A DNA stretch of 19,976 nucleotides from assembly GCA_910584435.1 (NCBI GenBank), contig CAJUAP010000069.1:1-19976 (forward strand), given 5' to 3'. Below, one piece after another: positions 19,320-19,976 of the stretch. The DNA is from an uncultured Acetatifactor sp. (GTDB lineage Bacteria; Bacillota; Clostridia; Lachnospirales; Lachnospiraceae). A program made the position numbers and the translations under genes. Under the pieces are notes generated by a model. That model was not told the origin of the DNA. It did not search any database and worked only from the letters and a program-made list of their open reading frames with translations. Each line of letters begins with the position of its first letter. Positions within the stretch are counted from its first letter, which is position 1.

Positions 19320-19976
19320 TGTACATTTCATCAAATAAATCCTTTGACTTCCAAGTGATTTCAACGGAATCAGGGGAATTTACGACGACTTTGCTTACAA
19401 ATAGATCAACGGCGTTCTGAGTTAGAGTTTCCAGTCTGGTTATCTCCAGCAGCGACTCTGACTCAGTTTTTTTCTGCGCAGATTCTATGGCGTATAACTT
19501 TTCTTCTATTTCACTCCTTTCCGAGTCAAGTTCATCGTTTGCAGATGATATGGCATTTTTTTGTTTGACAAATTGTTCCCGGCTCATGTGCCCTGTTCTG
19601 TATTCTTCATATAGGCGGGGAACTTTTCCTTTATTTTGCTCTAGCAGCCGTGAAATTGTCCGCAACCTGCTTTGGAGTTTTTCCTTGTCCGACTTTGGGA
19701 GAGGCATCTGCCTGTCCAAAATAAGCTGAACCTGAACCTGCAGCGGACGTAGCACTTGTTCCTTTAGCACTTCATCTTTTATAGAATGAAGATTACATGT
19801 ACCCCCACCTGAAGGTCTTGCATGAGGGCAATAATAAATCGCATCAATACGGGAATGGCGCGTATGGACTTCATGCTTCAGCCTGCATCCACAATGGCCG
19901 CAGAAAATCTTCTGGTAAAACAGGTTTTCATTCTTTTTCCGGTTATCAGTACGAACAGTCTTGCGATTACGGATAA
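19306..19976 (-). CDS. large serine recombinase, C-terminal part (5' end outside window)
   Basis: The minus-strand frame is open from the window edge to TAA 19306. Upstream of ATG 19770 the same frame still reads family sequence, so that ATG is internal. Seen are FYQKIFCGHCGCRLKHE and YYCPHARPSGGGTCNLHSI, the four-Cys zinc beta-ribbon (CxxC...C...C). A long coiled coil (about 19420-19700, LLEQNKGKVPRLYEEY, then SANDELDSERSEIEEKL) and a C-terminal strand VNSPDSVEITWKSKDLFDEM follow. This is the distal half of integrases of the Tn5397/phiC31 class. The N-terminal catalytic serine domain lies beyond the window. Its stop is about 50 bp from the broken amidase, the classic position beside an att site. 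Confidence 0.9.
   Translation of the reverse strand, partial: IRNRKTVRTDNRKKNENLFYQKIFCGHCGCRLKHEVHTRHSRIDAIYYCPHARPSGGGTCNLHSIKDEVLKEQVLRPLQVQVQLILDRQMPLPKSDKEKLQSRLRTISRLLEQNKGKVPRLYEEYRTGHMSREQFVKQKNAISSANDELDSERSEIEEKLYAIESAQKKTESESLLEITRLETLTQNAVDLFVSKVVVNSPDSVEITWKSKDLFDEMYNRNA

Overview
This window looks like a chromosomal segment of an anaerobic Gram-positive bacterium of the Clostridia, most probably a Lachnospiraceae. The evidence is the gene order rpsF-ssb-rpsR and gdpP-rplI-dnaB, a pyruvate formate-lyase (PFL) cluster with a 2[4Fe-4S] ferredoxin, a DUF1858 redox-disulfide protein, a MecA adaptor, a class B sortase with a VPKTG substrate, moderate G+C, and strong AGGAGG ribosome sites with consensus sigma-A promoters. 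The taxon is inferred from gene content, not from a marker search.

Left edge (1-1000): a graveyard of mobile-element debris. It holds the N-terminal stub of a group II intron reverse transcriptase, a receiver-domain scrap and the catalytic C-terminus of a tyrosine integrase. A terminator and a 34-codon orphan ORF follow. Core replication and translation block (1025-6820): a consensus promoter drives rpsF-ssb-rpsR, which ends at a terminator. After a structured 300 bp gap comes gdpP-rplI-dnaB (c-di-AMP phosphodiesterase, ribosomal protein L9, replicative helicase), also closed by a terminator. A MerR-type regulator with 13-residue tandem repeats follows.

Fermentation block (8262-12850), mostly on the minus strand: pflB encodes only the PFL core and lacks the glycyl-radical domain. 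It is followed by a duplicated 3' tail, a 67-codon Cys-containing ORF resembling the start of a glycyl-radical domain, a separate 80-codon glycyl-radical domain, a terminator, pflA (activase) and a ferredoxin. The three PFL-related ORFs share one reading frame, and the core and radical domain together make a normal-length PFL. This split PFL is the most unusual system here. A divergent DUF1858 gene shares the regulatory region with pflB.

Right half (12861-19976): a MecA-like adaptor lies opposite a strong promoter with a roughly 390 nt structured leader or ncRNA candidate and a small TTG-start ORF. A repeat-rich intergenic region comes next, then a membrane-anchored SH3b-GH18 glycosidase, a sortase B and substrate pair on the minus strand, and a CwlD-like amidase. 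The amidase loses its normal C-terminus where a foreign segment begins. That segment carries a large serine recombinase whose 3' end abuts the break, so an integrated element has interrupted the amidase gene.
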